From Candidatus Bathyarchaeota archaeon (lineage in GTDB: Archaea > Thermoproteota > Bathyarchaeia > 40CM-2-53-6): a stretch of 62,479 nucleotides of DNA. Each line of letters opens with the position of its first letter. Positions within the stretch are counted from its first letter, which is position 1. The translations under genes and the position numbers were made by a program. A model generated the notes under the pieces. The model worked only from the letters and a program-made list of their open reading frames with translations. It made no database searches and was not told where the DNA came from. This document shows, piece by piece, positions 23,953-32,472 of the stretch. The DNA is taken from positions 1-62,479 of the forward strand of contig VBBD01000007.1 in NCBI GenBank assembly GCA_005882895.1, written 5' to 3'.

Positions 23953-24073
23953 GGGGTAGTTACGATTTAAGAGCTATGGCTCAACATGCGAACCGTTCTT
24001 GACAAATCTTCTGGGTCGCATTGCAGCTGGCACGCTTATGCTCAATCAGAATTGCGAGCATCCCTTCGACAGG

Positions 24074-24841
24074 TTAGGATTGGAGCAGTGAGTCCACGGA
24101 CCGATTAAGGTTAGTGTTTCGCAAATCGTAGTATAGTCTTCTGTTCGTTTTTCCTTTGTTCTCCAGCTTCAGCAGTTGGATCTGTCCGATCTCTTTGAGA
24201 TGGGACACGTGTAGTCCTCCGTCGGCTTGTCGGTCTATGCCTTCGATTTCGACGATTCTAAGCTGGGCTTCAGCTGGTGGTGCGGCTTCTGCAAGTTTCA
24301 CCATGTCCGGGAGCTTGAGGGCTTCTTCCCGTTTCAAAAAGTACGTTTTGATCGGCGCATCTTTTCTGATCAATTCATTCGCTTCTGCAACGTATCCTTC
24401 GATCTGGGTCCGGTCGAACGATTCCAAGTTGAAGTCCATTCTAGACCGGTCCACGTCGATCTGATTCCCTGTTATTCGGCAGTTGGCCCTCGAATAGAAC
24501 AGGGAGCTGAGAAGGTGGCCGGCCGTATGCATCTTCATCAGTGTATGTCGTCTTTCCCAATCGACCTGTCCCGTCACTTTGTCTCCGACCTTCAAAGATG
24601 CGGGGGATTCCAGCGTGTGAAGTATGTTGTCGTCAGCTTTTGTCGTCTCTTGGACCTTTGACGCGTTTAGGGTCCCGGTGTCGCAAGCTACACCGCCACC
24701 TCGTGGGTAGAAGAGTGTCTGGTCCAGAACAACCCCCTGCCCCTCGACCGAAACTACCTTCCCGATGAAGTCATTGGAATACGGCTCTTCCCAGTATAGC
24801 TTCCTCGTAATGGATAATCTCCCCAAACTACTATCGTACAA
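24074..24841 (-). CDS. alaX: AlaX-type alanyl-tRNA editing hydrolase
   Basis: A 255-residue free-standing editing protein that removes wrongly attached Ser or Gly from tRNA-Ala. It has an N-terminal barrel ('QTLFYPRGGGVACDTG') and the zinc motif 'HTAGHLLSSL'; the second metal motif is 'RQADGGLHVSH', where the usual CGGTH cysteine is Asp. Length fits AlaX-M. The start ATG 24841 overlaps the 3' end of the upstream aldolase gene by 11 nt, so they are probably co-transcribed. Confidence 0.85.
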   Translation of the reverse strand: MYDSSLGRLSITRKLYWEEPYSNDFIGKVVSVEGQGVVLDQTLFYPRGGGVACDTGTLNASKVQETTKADDNILHTLESPASLKVGDKVTGQVDWERRHTLMKMHTAGHLLSSLFYSRANCRITGNQIDVDRSRMDFNLESFDRTQIEGYVAEANELIRKDAPIKTYFLKREEALKLPDMVKLAEAAPPAEAQLRIVEIEGIDRQADGGLHVSHLKEIGQIQLLKLENKGKTNRRLYYDLRNTNLNRSVDSLLQS

Positions 24842-25658
24842 CAGATGGCCTTACGATTACTGCCTCTTTCGTACTCTTCGACTGGTTGTATACTTCCTGG
24901 GCTTCCCTTACAGTCGCGCCTCCGTGCACTATCTCTCGAATTGCTCTGATCATTGGCACCGGGTGATCGGACTGCCAGATGTTCCGACCCATGTCAACTC
25001 CTACGGCTCCCTCTTGAATCGCGTCGTAGGCGAGTTGAAACGCGTCCAGCTCTGTCTCCAGCTTGGGTCCTCCAGCGACAACCAAAGGCACTGGACAGCC
25101 CTTGACAACTTTTCCAAAATCCTCGCAATAGTAGGTCTTGACAAAATGGGCACCCAGCTCTGCGGCGATTCTACAAGCCAGTGCAAGATAGCGCGCGTCT
25201 CGTTTCTCCAGCTCCTTGCCCACCGCCGTAACGGCGAGAACCGGAATACCATGTTCCTCGCCCTCATTCACAAGCCTGCCAAGGTTCGTCAAGGTCTGAT
25301 GCTCGTGAGCAGACCCCACAAAGATCGAAAGGGCCATCGCCGCAACGTTCAGCCGAACAGCATCGCTCACAGAGGTTGTGATAGCTTCGTTAGTCAGAGA
25401 ATCCCCAATAATGCTAGCTCCACCTGAAACCCGGAGCAAAATAGGCACGTTGGATCTCGGGTCAATAGATGTCCGGAGTACTCCACGGGTGCACATTATC
25501 CCGTCCGAGTACGCGAGGAGAGGCTCGATCGTTTTCCGAGGCTCTTCCAGCTTGTGCGTGGGACCCATGAAGTAGCCATGGTCCACCGCAAGCATTACAG
25601 TTCTTCCCGTTTCAGGTTTGATTATTCTTGAAAGCCGGTTTTTCATTCCCCAGTCCAC
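24831..25658 (-). CDS. LsrF-like class I aldolase/thiolase
   Basis: A 275-residue TIM-barrel enzyme of the DeoC/LacD/FbaB superfamily. It matches bacterial LsrF along nearly its full length: 'DWGMKNRLSRI', 'TGRTVMLAVDHGYFMGPT', 'MCTRGVLR', 'KTYYCEDF', 'GCPVPLVVAGG' and 'GVDMGRNIWQSDHPV'. The Schiff-base Lys is likely that in 'FVKTYY'. In enteric bacteria LsrF degrades phospho-AI-2, but no lsr genes are present here, so another C5-C7 keto sugar phosphate is likely. Archaeal class I fructose-bisphosphate aldolases are relatives. Confidence 0.8.
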   Translation of the reverse strand: MDWGMKNRLSRIIKPETGRTVMLAVDHGYFMGPTHKLEEPRKTIEPLLAYSDGIMCTRGVLRTSIDPRSNVPILLRVSGGASIIGDSLTNEAITTSVSDAVRLNVAAMALSIFVGSAHEHQTLTNLGRLVNEGEEHGIPVLAVTAVGKELEKRDARYLALACRIAAELGAHFVKTYYCEDFGKVVKGCPVPLVVAGGPKLETELDAFQLAYDAIQEGAVGVDMGRNIWQSDHPVPMIRAIREIVHGGATVREAQEVYNQSKSTKEAVIVRPSVVR

Positions 25659-25897
25659 GATACGTCAGCTCAAACGGTGTTGGGACAACAATAGAATATT
25701 ACAGTTTCTCCCCGGAGGCGTCTGAGATTCCGATCTCGACAGCAGTCTCGGAATGGCTGTGAAATCCTCAAGGAATAATCTTCGAGCAGAGTCAAGAACT
25801 CGATACCTCAAGCGATGGCCGCGAGCTACTAAATCCCTATATCACAACGGGGCTGCGCATCTCGTCAACGAACAGGCTGCTTGCAAGAGGCTTGTAG

Positions 25898-26731
25898 ATG
25901 ATTCGACAAGGCTGGCCATACTTCGACGGATGGCCCTTCCCAGAAAGATGGGTTCACTTAGATGGGCTCGCAATCCACTACGTGGACGAGGGCTCCGGTG
26001 CTCGTCCAGTTGTGATGGTTCACGGCAACCCAGCTTGGTCCTATATGTGGAGGCGCCTCGTCCCAGCGATTACCGGCTCCGGTCATCGAGCTCTCGCATT
26101 TGATTTAATGGGCTTCGGAAAGTCAGACAAGCCAAACCCAGACCTCCATGATTTTCCGCATCACGCAAGGATAGTATCTGGTTACATCGAATCTCTAGGG
26201 CTCAGGAACCTGATCCTGATACTGCACGACTGGGGAGGACCCCTAGCCATGCAGTATGTGATACGACACCCGCAAAACGTCGCCGGCCTAGTTATCATGA
26301 ACACTTTCCTCACACCGGACTATCGTCTTCCTCCTCAAGTAGCCGCAAAAATAACTCCCGCGATTATCAAGGAATCATCCCTGCATCCAGAGAACATCCC
26401 AGAGAGTGCGATGGAGGCCTACTGGGCACCTTTCCCCGATGACGAAGCGAAGAAGGCCTATCAAGCCTTCCCCAGAATGTTCCCAGATTCCCCAACACAC
26501 CCTAGCTTCAAACCAATGAAGGAGATAGAGCAGGGTCTCTCTCGGCTGAAGGTTCCAACGCTAATGATCTGGGGAACAGGAAAATCGCCGCCGACGTATG
26601 CTGAGAGAATATCCAAGATGATTCCAAACGCAAAGTTGACCCAGGTGAAGGCAGGCCACTTCGTCCCGGAGGACGCACCGGACGAAGTCGAGAAGCTCAT
26701 CCTAGGCTTCTTCTCCGATAACCTCCTCTAA
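25898..26731 (+). CDS. Alpha/beta hydrolase, haloalkane dehalogenase-like
   Basis: A 277-residue alpha/beta hydrolase. The oxyanion/halide motif is 'HGNPAWSYMW', the nucleophile elbow is 'LHDWGGPLA' with Asp in place of Ser, followed by Trp, and the catalytic His is in 'KAGHFVPEDAP'. Asp nucleophile plus adjacent Trp are haloalkane dehalogenase features, and the cap segment 'YWAPFPDDEAKKAYQAFPRM' resembles DhlA. The usual acid after the sixth strand reads 'WGTGKSPP', so the acid may be elsewhere or lost. Epoxide hydrolase-like activity is an alternative. A TATA-like tatat lies near 25838. Confidence 0.75.
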   Translation: MIRQGWPYFDGWPFPERWVHLDGLAIHYVDEGSGARPVVMVHGNPAWSYMWRRLVPAITGSGHRALAFDLMGFGKSDKPNPDLHDFPHHARIVSGYIESLGLRNLILILHDWGGPLAMQYVIRHPQNVAGLVIMNTFLTPDYRLPPQVAAKITPAIIKESSLHPENIPESAMEAYWAPFPDDEAKKAYQAFPRMFPDSPTHPSFKPMKEIEQGLSRLKVPTLMIWGTGKSPPTYAERISKMIPNAKLTQVKAGHFVPEDAPDEVEKLILGFFSDNLL

Positions 26732-26821
26732 CAACCTAATTGAACGTCTCGACAGAGATTGCTTCCAGATTGCAAACCTACTGCCAACCTAGTAACCTCC
26801 ATCTCGTAGCCGAGAAATAAG

Positions 26822-26829
26822 TTAAAAGG
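26822..26829 (+). promoter_or_regulatory. TATA box of the tyrosine-degradation operon
   Basis: The stretch aaataagTTAAAAGG lies about 30-35 nt before the ATG of the HPPD gene. It matches box A with an upstream purine-rich BRE, implying a nearly leaderless transcript for the five-gene operon. Confidence 0.55.
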
Positions 26830-26859
26830 TTCAACATAGTCACCGGTCGTCGATCCAAG

Positions 26860-27948
26860 ATGAAGAACGACGCGTTACCCATAGAAGGAATAGATTACGT
26901 CGAGCTCTACGTTGGAAACGCGAAGCAGGCAAGTTACTTTTACAAAAACGGATTCGGCTTTTCACCGGTCGCCTACAGCGGACCTGAGACAGGAGTCAAA
27001 GACAAGACATCCTATCTCATGCAGCAAGGCGACATCCGACTTCTACTAACCTCCTCTCTCATCCCCGACCATCCAATCTCTAGGTACGTAATCACACATG
27101 GAGACGGTGTAGCCGATGTTGCCATGCGAGTCAAGGATGTTGACTGGACGTACAAGGAGGCAGTTCGACGCGGAGCTAAGGGAATACAAGCACCCAAGAT
27201 ACTCAAAGACGACAATGGAACGATCCGAGGCGCAGCCATCGCAGCTTACGGTGACACGGTTCACACGTTCATAGAGCGTCACGACTATCACGGAATATTC
27301 GCGCCAGGATACGTACCTTTCCAAGGGAAAGCTGAGCCAGTCGGATTGAAACACGTAGACCATGTCGTCGCTAACGTCGAAGAAGGAAAGATGGACTACT
27401 GGGTAGAATTCTACGGCAACGTTTTCGGTTTCACCCAGCTCATCAGCTTCGACGACAAAGACATCAGCACTGAGTACTCCGCCCTTCGCTCCAAGGTCAT
27501 GCGTAACCCCACCGGGACGGTCAAGTTCCCGATCAACGAGCCGGCAGCAGGGAAGAAAAAATCGCAGATACAAGAATACCTGGACTATTTCAAAGGAGCC
27601 GGGGTCCAACACCTCGCCATCTCCACAGAGGATCTCGTGGCCACTGTCGCAAGACTGGCAGAGCGGGGCATCGAATTCCTGCGCACACCCGACAGCTACT
27701 ACGCAGAGCTTCCTAAGCGCGTCGGAGGAATCTCGGAGAGGATAGATGATCTAAAACGTCTTGGCATACTGGTGGACAAGGATGAGAAGGGCTACATGCT
27801 CCAGATATTCACCAAACCCCTCCAAGACCGGCCCACACTGTTCTTCGAGCTGATCCAGCGGAAAGGAAGCGAGTCCTTTGGAAAAGGCAACTTCAAGGCC
27901 CTCTTCCAATCGATAGAAGCCGAACAGGCGAAACGGGGAAACCTCTAG
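26860..27948 (+). CDS. hpd: 4-Hydroxyphenylpyruvate dioxygenase
   Basis: A 362-residue Fe(II) dioxygenase converting 4-hydroxyphenylpyruvate to homogentisate with O2. Two vicinal-oxygen-chelate domains are visible. The metal ligands are His in 'LKHVDHVVANV', His in 'GVQHLAISTED' and Glu in 'LFFELIQRKG', and the C-terminus has the family signature 'FGKGNFKALFQSIE'. It is the first gene of an operon with FAH and homogentisate dioxygenase genes, 6 nt before the next gene. This shows aerobic tyrosine/phenylalanine catabolism. Confidence 0.96.
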   Translation: MKNDALPIEGIDYVELYVGNAKQASYFYKNGFGFSPVAYSGPETGVKDKTSYLMQQGDIRLLLTSSLIPDHPISRYVITHGDGVADVAMRVKDVDWTYKEAVRRGAKGIQAPKILKDDNGTIRGAAIAAYGDTVHTFIERHDYHGIFAPGYVPFQGKAEPVGLKHVDHVVANVEEGKMDYWVEFYGNVFGFTQLISFDDKDISTEYSALRSKVMRNPTGTVKFPINEPAAGKKKSQIQEYLDYFKGAGVQHLAISTEDLVATVARLAERGIEFLRTPDSYYAELPKRVGGISERIDDLKRLGILVDKDEKGYMLQIFTKPLQDRPTLFFELIQRKGSESFGKGNFKALFQSIEAEQAKRGNL

Positions 27949-27954
27949 CCTCAG

Positions 27955-28965
27955 ATGAAACTGGTCGCCTACAGCACAAAGAAAGCGCCAACCAAGACTC
28001 GTACTGGGCTGCTGTGGGGAGAATGGATACTAGACATCGATCGAGTTACTAGCGTCGCTAAGAAGCTCAATATTCCCGCTCCACGATCAATTCGAAACCT
28101 ACCAGCAGCGGCCACCATCAAACAGATCTTATCGAGGAACCCCAAACTCCTGGATGACCTTCAATCCGTGTCGTGGCGGATCTTCAACAGAGTCCCGCCT
28201 GAGCACGTTCACCGATTTATGACTCGGACTGAAGATGCCAGGATTAAGACTCCGATTCCAGATCCTCCCACTCTACGAGATTTTTACGCATTCGAAGACC
28301 ACGTCAAGTCGGCCCGAGCGCGACGAGGCCTTCCTATGCCGCAAGAGTGGTACGAGTTTCCCGCCTTCTATTACTCCAACCCGCATGTGATCTATAGTCC
28401 TGAAGACGATCTGCCCTATCCATCCTACACCAAAACCCTCGACTACGAGCTTGAGGTTGCTTGCGTCATCGGACGCGGCGGAATTGACATACCTGAAACG
28501 GAAGCCGAAGCCCACATAGCGGGCTATACTATAATGAACGATTGGAGTGCGCGGGACGTGCAGGTAGGCGAGATGAAAATCGGTCTCGGCCCAGCTAAGG
28601 CCAAGGACTTTGCTACCTCTCTCGGACCCTGGCTCGTCACAGCTGACGAGCTGCAAGACAAGAAGACCGGGCCTGGCAGGTTCAATCTCAAGATGACCGC
28701 CAAAGTCAACAACAAACAACTATCATTGGGAAACATGGGGAAAATGCACTGGACCTTCCCCCAGATGATAGCTCGCGCGTCACAATCCGTTCAGCTTCAA
28801 CCCGGAGAGGTATTTGGATCTGGGACAGTCGGAACAGGGTCGCTCCTGGAGCTCGGACAGGATGTACATCCTTGGCTTAAACCTGGAGATGTCGTGGAGC
28901 TTGAGATCGAAAGACTGGGAGTGTTGAGAAACAAAGTTATACGCCCCGAGAAAAGGTCAGAGTGA
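27955..28965 (+). CDS. Fumarylacetoacetase family hydrolase
   Basis: A 336-residue FAH-fold enzyme. Metal and catalytic landmarks: 'FYAFEDHVKSAR', 'LDYELEVACVIGRGG', 'IMNDWSARDVQ', 'KAKDFATSLGPWLVT' and 'GSGTVGTGSLLELG'. Context between HPPD and homogentisate dioxygenase makes fumarylacetoacetate or maleylacetoacetate the likely substrate. No maleylacetoacetate isomerase gene is present in the operon, so this enzyme may accept the cis form directly. Its stop overlaps the GTG of the following gene as GTGA. Confidence 0.9.
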   Translation: MKLVAYSTKKAPTKTRTGLLWGEWILDIDRVTSVAKKLNIPAPRSIRNLPAAATIKQILSRNPKLLDDLQSVSWRIFNRVPPEHVHRFMTRTEDARIKTPIPDPPTLRDFYAFEDHVKSARARRGLPMPQEWYEFPAFYYSNPHVIYSPEDDLPYPSYTKTLDYELEVACVIGRGGIDIPETEAEAHIAGYTIMNDWSARDVQVGEMKIGLGPAKAKDFATSLGPWLVTADELQDKKTGPGRFNLKMTAKVNNKQLSLGNMGKMHWTFPQMIARASQSVQLQPGEVFGSGTVGTGSLLELGQDVHPWLKPGDVVELEIERLGVLRNKVIRPEKRSE

Positions 28966-30137
28966 CCGAATTGCCCAGTTATTACAGCCTCGGCAAACTT
29001 CCAGCCAAGAGGCATACACAGTTCCGAAAGCCGGACGGCTCGTTGTACCAGGAAGAGGTTTTCGGGACAGAAGCATTCTCAGGCGTCTACTCAACCCTCT
29101 ATCACGTCAACCCTCCGACTAGAGTGTCTCACATCAAGAAGCTGAAAGAGCTGGCGATAACTCGCTGGCACCCCGACCTTCACCGTCATCATCACGTCCG
29201 CACCAAGAACTCGGAGCTGGCAAAGGACCCGGTTGAAGGACGCCAGCCCCTCTTCTACAATGATGATGTGTTCGTCTCAACCGTCCGACCCTCCCACGGC
29301 ATGGACTGGTTCTTCAGAAACGCCCAAGGAGACGAGTTATACTTCATCCATGAAGGAAGGGGAAGCTTGGAGTCTGTCTTCGGGATCTTACCCTTCCACG
29401 AGGGGGACTTCGTTATCGTCCCGCGAGGGACCACTTACAGAATAAGCCTCGATGGAAAAGACAATCGGTTCATGATAACCGAATCCGCTGGACCAATCGA
29501 GATTCCCAAACGATACAGAAACGATTACGGCCAGTTGGTAGAACTCGCGCCCTACGCGGACCGAGATTTCCGTCGGCCAGAGAAGCTCGTCCCACACAAC
29601 GACTCAGGAGAATTCGAAGTCCGGGTCAAGATCGACAACTCGTTAATGTCATACGTTTTCGACTACCACCCTATCGACGTTGTTGGATGGGACGGCTATC
29701 TCTACCCTTGGATCTTCAATGTCAGCGATTTCGAGCCCCTAACCGGCCGCGTCCACCAACCGCCACCGATCCATCAGACCTTCGAAGCGCCGGGGTTCGA
29801 CGTGTTATCGTTCGTCCCGCGAAAACTCGACTACCACCCTCAAGCAATACCCGTCCCATACAACCACAGCAACATCGACAGCGACGAGGTCCTCTACTAC
29901 GTCAGCGGAGACTTCAGCAGCCGCCGAGGAATCGAAGTAGGATCCTTCACACTCCACCGGAGAGGCGTACACCACGGACCACAACCAGGAGCCGTCGAAG
30001 CAAGCCTGGGAAAAGACTCTACTAATGAACTGGCAATTATGATCGAGACCAAGAAGCCGTTGAAGGTGACCTCGATCGCTGAGAAGCTGGACGATCCCAA
30101 CTATCCCTTCAGCTGGCAGACACCCGCCAAGAAATAG
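28962..30137 (+). CDS. hmgA: Homogentisate 1,2-dioxygenase
   Basis: A 391-residue cupin-type Fe(II) ring-cleavage enzyme forming maleylacetoacetate. Landmarks: 'HEGRGSLESVFGILPFHEGDFV' (first cupin), 'PPPIHQTFEAPGF', 'PYNHSNIDSDEVLYYVSGDFSSR' and 'LHRRGVHHGPQPG', which hold the His/Glu ligands. GTG 28962 overlaps the FAH stop. The gene name hmgA here is the homogentisate one and is unrelated to HMG-CoA reductase. It completes a tyrosine to fumarate plus acetoacetate route with its neighbours. Confidence 0.93.
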   Translation: MTELPSYYSLGKLPAKRHTQFRKPDGSLYQEEVFGTEAFSGVYSTLYHVNPPTRVSHIKKLKELAITRWHPDLHRHHHVRTKNSELAKDPVEGRQPLFYNDDVFVSTVRPSHGMDWFFRNAQGDELYFIHEGRGSLESVFGILPFHEGDFVIVPRGTTYRISLDGKDNRFMITESAGPIEIPKRYRNDYGQLVELAPYADRDFRRPEKLVPHNDSGEFEVRVKIDNSLMSYVFDYHPIDVVGWDGYLYPWIFNVSDFEPLTGRVHQPPPIHQTFEAPGFDVLSFVPRKLDYHPQAIPVPYNHSNIDSDEVLYYVSGDFSSRRGIEVGSFTLHRRGVHHGPQPGAVEASLGKDSTNELAIMIETKKPLKVTSIAEKLDDPNYPFSWQTPAKK

Positions 30138-30173
30138 ACTGACGGTATTCTTCCAGACCGGAAGCCGACGCTC

Positions 30174-31280
30174 TTGTCTAGCGCGCAAGTCGTTAGCGGC
30201 GAGTATTCTTACCTGCCCATCGAGAGGGTCCACTTTGGACCCGGGTCAATTGCAAGGTTGGCCGAGGAACTCGACAAAATACGGTCAGACCGTCCGTTCG
30301 TCATAACAGGACAGACCATCGCCGAGAAAACAAGAATAGTAGACGCAGTCGAAAAGGCGTCAGGACGAAAGCTTGTCGGTGTCTTCTCCCGCATAAGACA
30401 GCACGCTCCGATAAGTGACATAAAACAAGCAATCAGTGAAGCACAAAGGGCAAGAGCTGACTCTCTTATCAGCCTTGGAGGCGGTAGCCCTATCGACTCG
30501 ACAAAGATCGCTGTCAAGGAGCTGTCAGAAAACTTCGCTAAACCCATCATTGCTCATCTCGCGATTCCTACAACACTCTCAGCCGCTGAATTCTCACACT
30601 CAGCTGGAATGACAGATGAGACCTCGAAGAGAAAGACCGGGATTCGGGATCCAAGGCTCGTTCCACGCTTCATCTTCCTCGACCCGAAAATCACAGTTGA
30701 TACTCCATCCTGGCTCTGGGCTTGTACCGGAATCCGAAGTCTCGACCATGCAGTCGAATCAGTCTACTCCCCCAAACACCAACCCTACGTTGACACTCTA
30801 GCACTCGAATCTATCAAGCTCCTTTTTCAAAACCTCAAATCTTCCACCAACAACCCGAGGGAGATTGGCCCTCGTCTAGCCTGTCAAATGGCAGCATGGA
30901 TGTCCTTCGCAGGCGTCCAAAGCGTCGGGACCGGATTAAGCCACGCAATAGGCCGCGTGATCGGTTCCACTTGGGACATCCCTCATGGTATCACATCCTG
31001 CTTGACACTTGCCGAGGTAATGAGGCACCAGGCTCGGAAACATCCAGACAGGCTTGCGTTGATTGCTCGGGCAGAAGGACAGGACCCGAAAGGCCTCAGC
31101 AAGAGCAAACAAGCCATGTCCGCACCTGAGCGAGTCGAAGAGTTAGTCAAAGACCTCAGACTGTCCAAAAGGCTCAGCGACTACGGCATCAAGAAGGATG
31201 ATCTCCCATCAATAGCAAAAGAAGCAGCAGGGCCGGAAGAATACTCGATGGCTCTGGAAGTTCTACAAGCGATATTCTAG
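30174..31280 (+). CDS. Iron-containing alcohol dehydrogenase / maleylacetate reductase-like protein
   Basis: A 368-residue group III dehydrogenase. It shows 'GGGSPIDSTKIAV' (NAD-binding), 'IPTTLSAAEFSHSAGMTDE', 'TGIRSLDHAVESVYSP' and 'GLSHAIGRVIGSTWDIPHG' with potential metal His residues. The 'PTTLSAAEF' pattern and lineup resemble maleylacetate reductases of aromatic degradation. Its link to homogentisate is unclear: it may serve a parallel ring-cleavage route or reduce a side product. TTG 30174 is the start, 36 nt after the dioxygenase stop. Confidence 0.78.
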   Translation: MSSAQVVSGEYSYLPIERVHFGPGSIARLAEELDKIRSDRPFVITGQTIAEKTRIVDAVEKASGRKLVGVFSRIRQHAPISDIKQAISEAQRARADSLISLGGGSPIDSTKIAVKELSENFAKPIIAHLAIPTTLSAAEFSHSAGMTDETSKRKTGIRDPRLVPRFIFLDPKITVDTPSWLWACTGIRSLDHAVESVYSPKHQPYVDTLALESIKLLFQNLKSSTNNPREIGPRLACQMAAWMSFAGVQSVGTGLSHAIGRVIGSTWDIPHGITSCLTLAEVMRHQARKHPDRLALIARAEGQDPKGLSKSKQAMSAPERVEELVKDLRLSKRLSDYGIKKDDLPSIAKEAAGPEEYSMALEVLQAIF

Positions 31281-31290
31281 ACATCATTAG

Positions 31291-32211
31291 GTGAAAGACT
31301 TAACCCAAGAAACTCCGACAACCCAGTCTCGCTCTCACAAGAGATCGGGTTCGGACAAGATGCCAGGGCTAACCGAAAAGCTGCTCTACCGGGTCGCAAA
31401 GCGATGGATAGCGGGATACACCCTCGAAGACGCGATCAGAGTTGCCCACGACGCCAACAATCGAAAGCTCAGAGTAATCCTCAACCGGCTGGGCGAACAC
31501 ACTCCTGACGAGAAGCTGATTCAAGGCTACACAGAAGAGTACCTCAAACTTCTCGACCGGATACAAGAAGAGAAAATAGAGGGCACGATCTCCGTAAAAC
31601 CATCTCAGCTCGGACTTGCCGCAAGTTCTGCCCTCTACAATACGAACCTTCTACGGATCATAGAGAGAGCCGAAACTTATGACGAGTTTGTCTGGATAGA
31701 CATGGAAAACTCACCGTACACCCAAGGGACGCTAAAGACGTACAGGGAAATTCTTCCAGGTCATCGGCAATTGGGAGTCTGTTTGCAGGCAAACATGAAA
31801 CGAACCGAGTCTGATCTCAAAGACCTCATTTCTCGCGGAGGAATAATCCGCTTAGTGAAAGGTGCCTATCCTGAGACCGGAGAGTTGGTTTACAAGAAGA
31901 GAAGCGATGTTGATGCGAACTATGTCAGGCTCATGACCATGCTCTTTGAGGGAGGAGGTCGGTTCGCAATCGGGACCCACGATGGAAAGCTCATTGACAA
32001 GGCAAGAGAACTTTCAAAAGAACAGAAACGAGACTTCGAGTTTCAAATGTTGAAGGGTATCAGGGATGACATCAAGCCAACTTTGATCGAGGAAGGATAC
32101 CGAGTAAGCGAGTACATTCCCTATGGACCAGAATGGTACAACTACAGCAAAAGAAGGATGCGCGAGCGAAAGCGGAACATTCTACTCCTGCTACGATCCA
32201 TTACCGGCTAG
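31291..32211 (+). CDS. putA: Proline dehydrogenase
   Basis: A 306-residue monofunctional FAD-dependent TIM-barrel enzyme oxidising proline to pyrroline-5-carboxylate. Motifs: 'DMENSPYTQGTL', 'GVCLQANMKRTESDL', 'RLVKGAYPE', 'IGTHDGKLI', 'EFQMLKGIR' and the C-terminal 'YIPYGPEWYNYSKRRMRER'. GTG 31291 follows the previous stop by 10 nt; ATG 31360 is an alternative that starts nearer the conserved region. Linkage to tyrosine degradation suggests a general amino-acid catabolic operon. No P5C dehydrogenase is in the window. Confidence 0.9.
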   Translation: MKDLTQETPTTQSRSHKRSGSDKMPGLTEKLLYRVAKRWIAGYTLEDAIRVAHDANNRKLRVILNRLGEHTPDEKLIQGYTEEYLKLLDRIQEEKIEGTISVKPSQLGLAASSALYNTNLLRIIERAETYDEFVWIDMENSPYTQGTLKTYREILPGHRQLGVCLQANMKRTESDLKDLISRGGIIRLVKGAYPETGELVYKKRSDVDANYVRLMTMLFEGGGRFAIGTHDGKLIDKARELSKEQKRDFEFQMLKGIRDDIKPTLIEEGYRVSEYIPYGPEWYNYSKRRMRERKRNILLLLRSITG

Positions 32212-32277
32212 ACCAAACCGGGAAAACGGAGCAGAGCTTATCTACAGTTTCAGACTGCCCGCTGAACATTCCGTGAG

Positions 32278-32472
32278 ATGAAGCTGAGAGACGGAGGATT
32301 GGTCGTTACGGATCAAGTGGACAAGAACTTCATCGCTGATCTTCTAGTACTACTCGTCATCCTCGTAGTTGTTGTCGGAGGCTTCGCCTTTCTCCACTCC
32401 CCATCAATCCTTCTCGGCGGAGGACTGGCACTAGTCGTCGCCGTCGCTGCCGAATTTGCCTGGTCTCGTTGA
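32278..32472 (+). CDS. Small two-helix membrane protein
   Basis: A 64-residue protein with two hydrophobic segments ('LLVLLVILVVVVGGFAFL' and 'ILLGGGLALVVAVAAEFAW'). No family recognised. It follows proline dehydrogenase by 66 nt on the same strand, and its 3' end overlaps a convergent membrane-protein gene by 42 bp. Composition and start context look genuine, but a gene this short needs caution. Confidence 0.5.
   Translation: MKLRDGGLVVTDQVDKNFIADLLVLLVILVVVVGGFAFLHSPSILLGGGLALVVAVAAEFAWSR

Noticed and set aside
25753-26103. 116-aa plus-strand ORF overlapping the dehalogenase-like gene start
   Set aside because: Basic, low-complexity composition and overlap with the clearly coding frame from 25898; it reads the 5' part of that gene in another frame.
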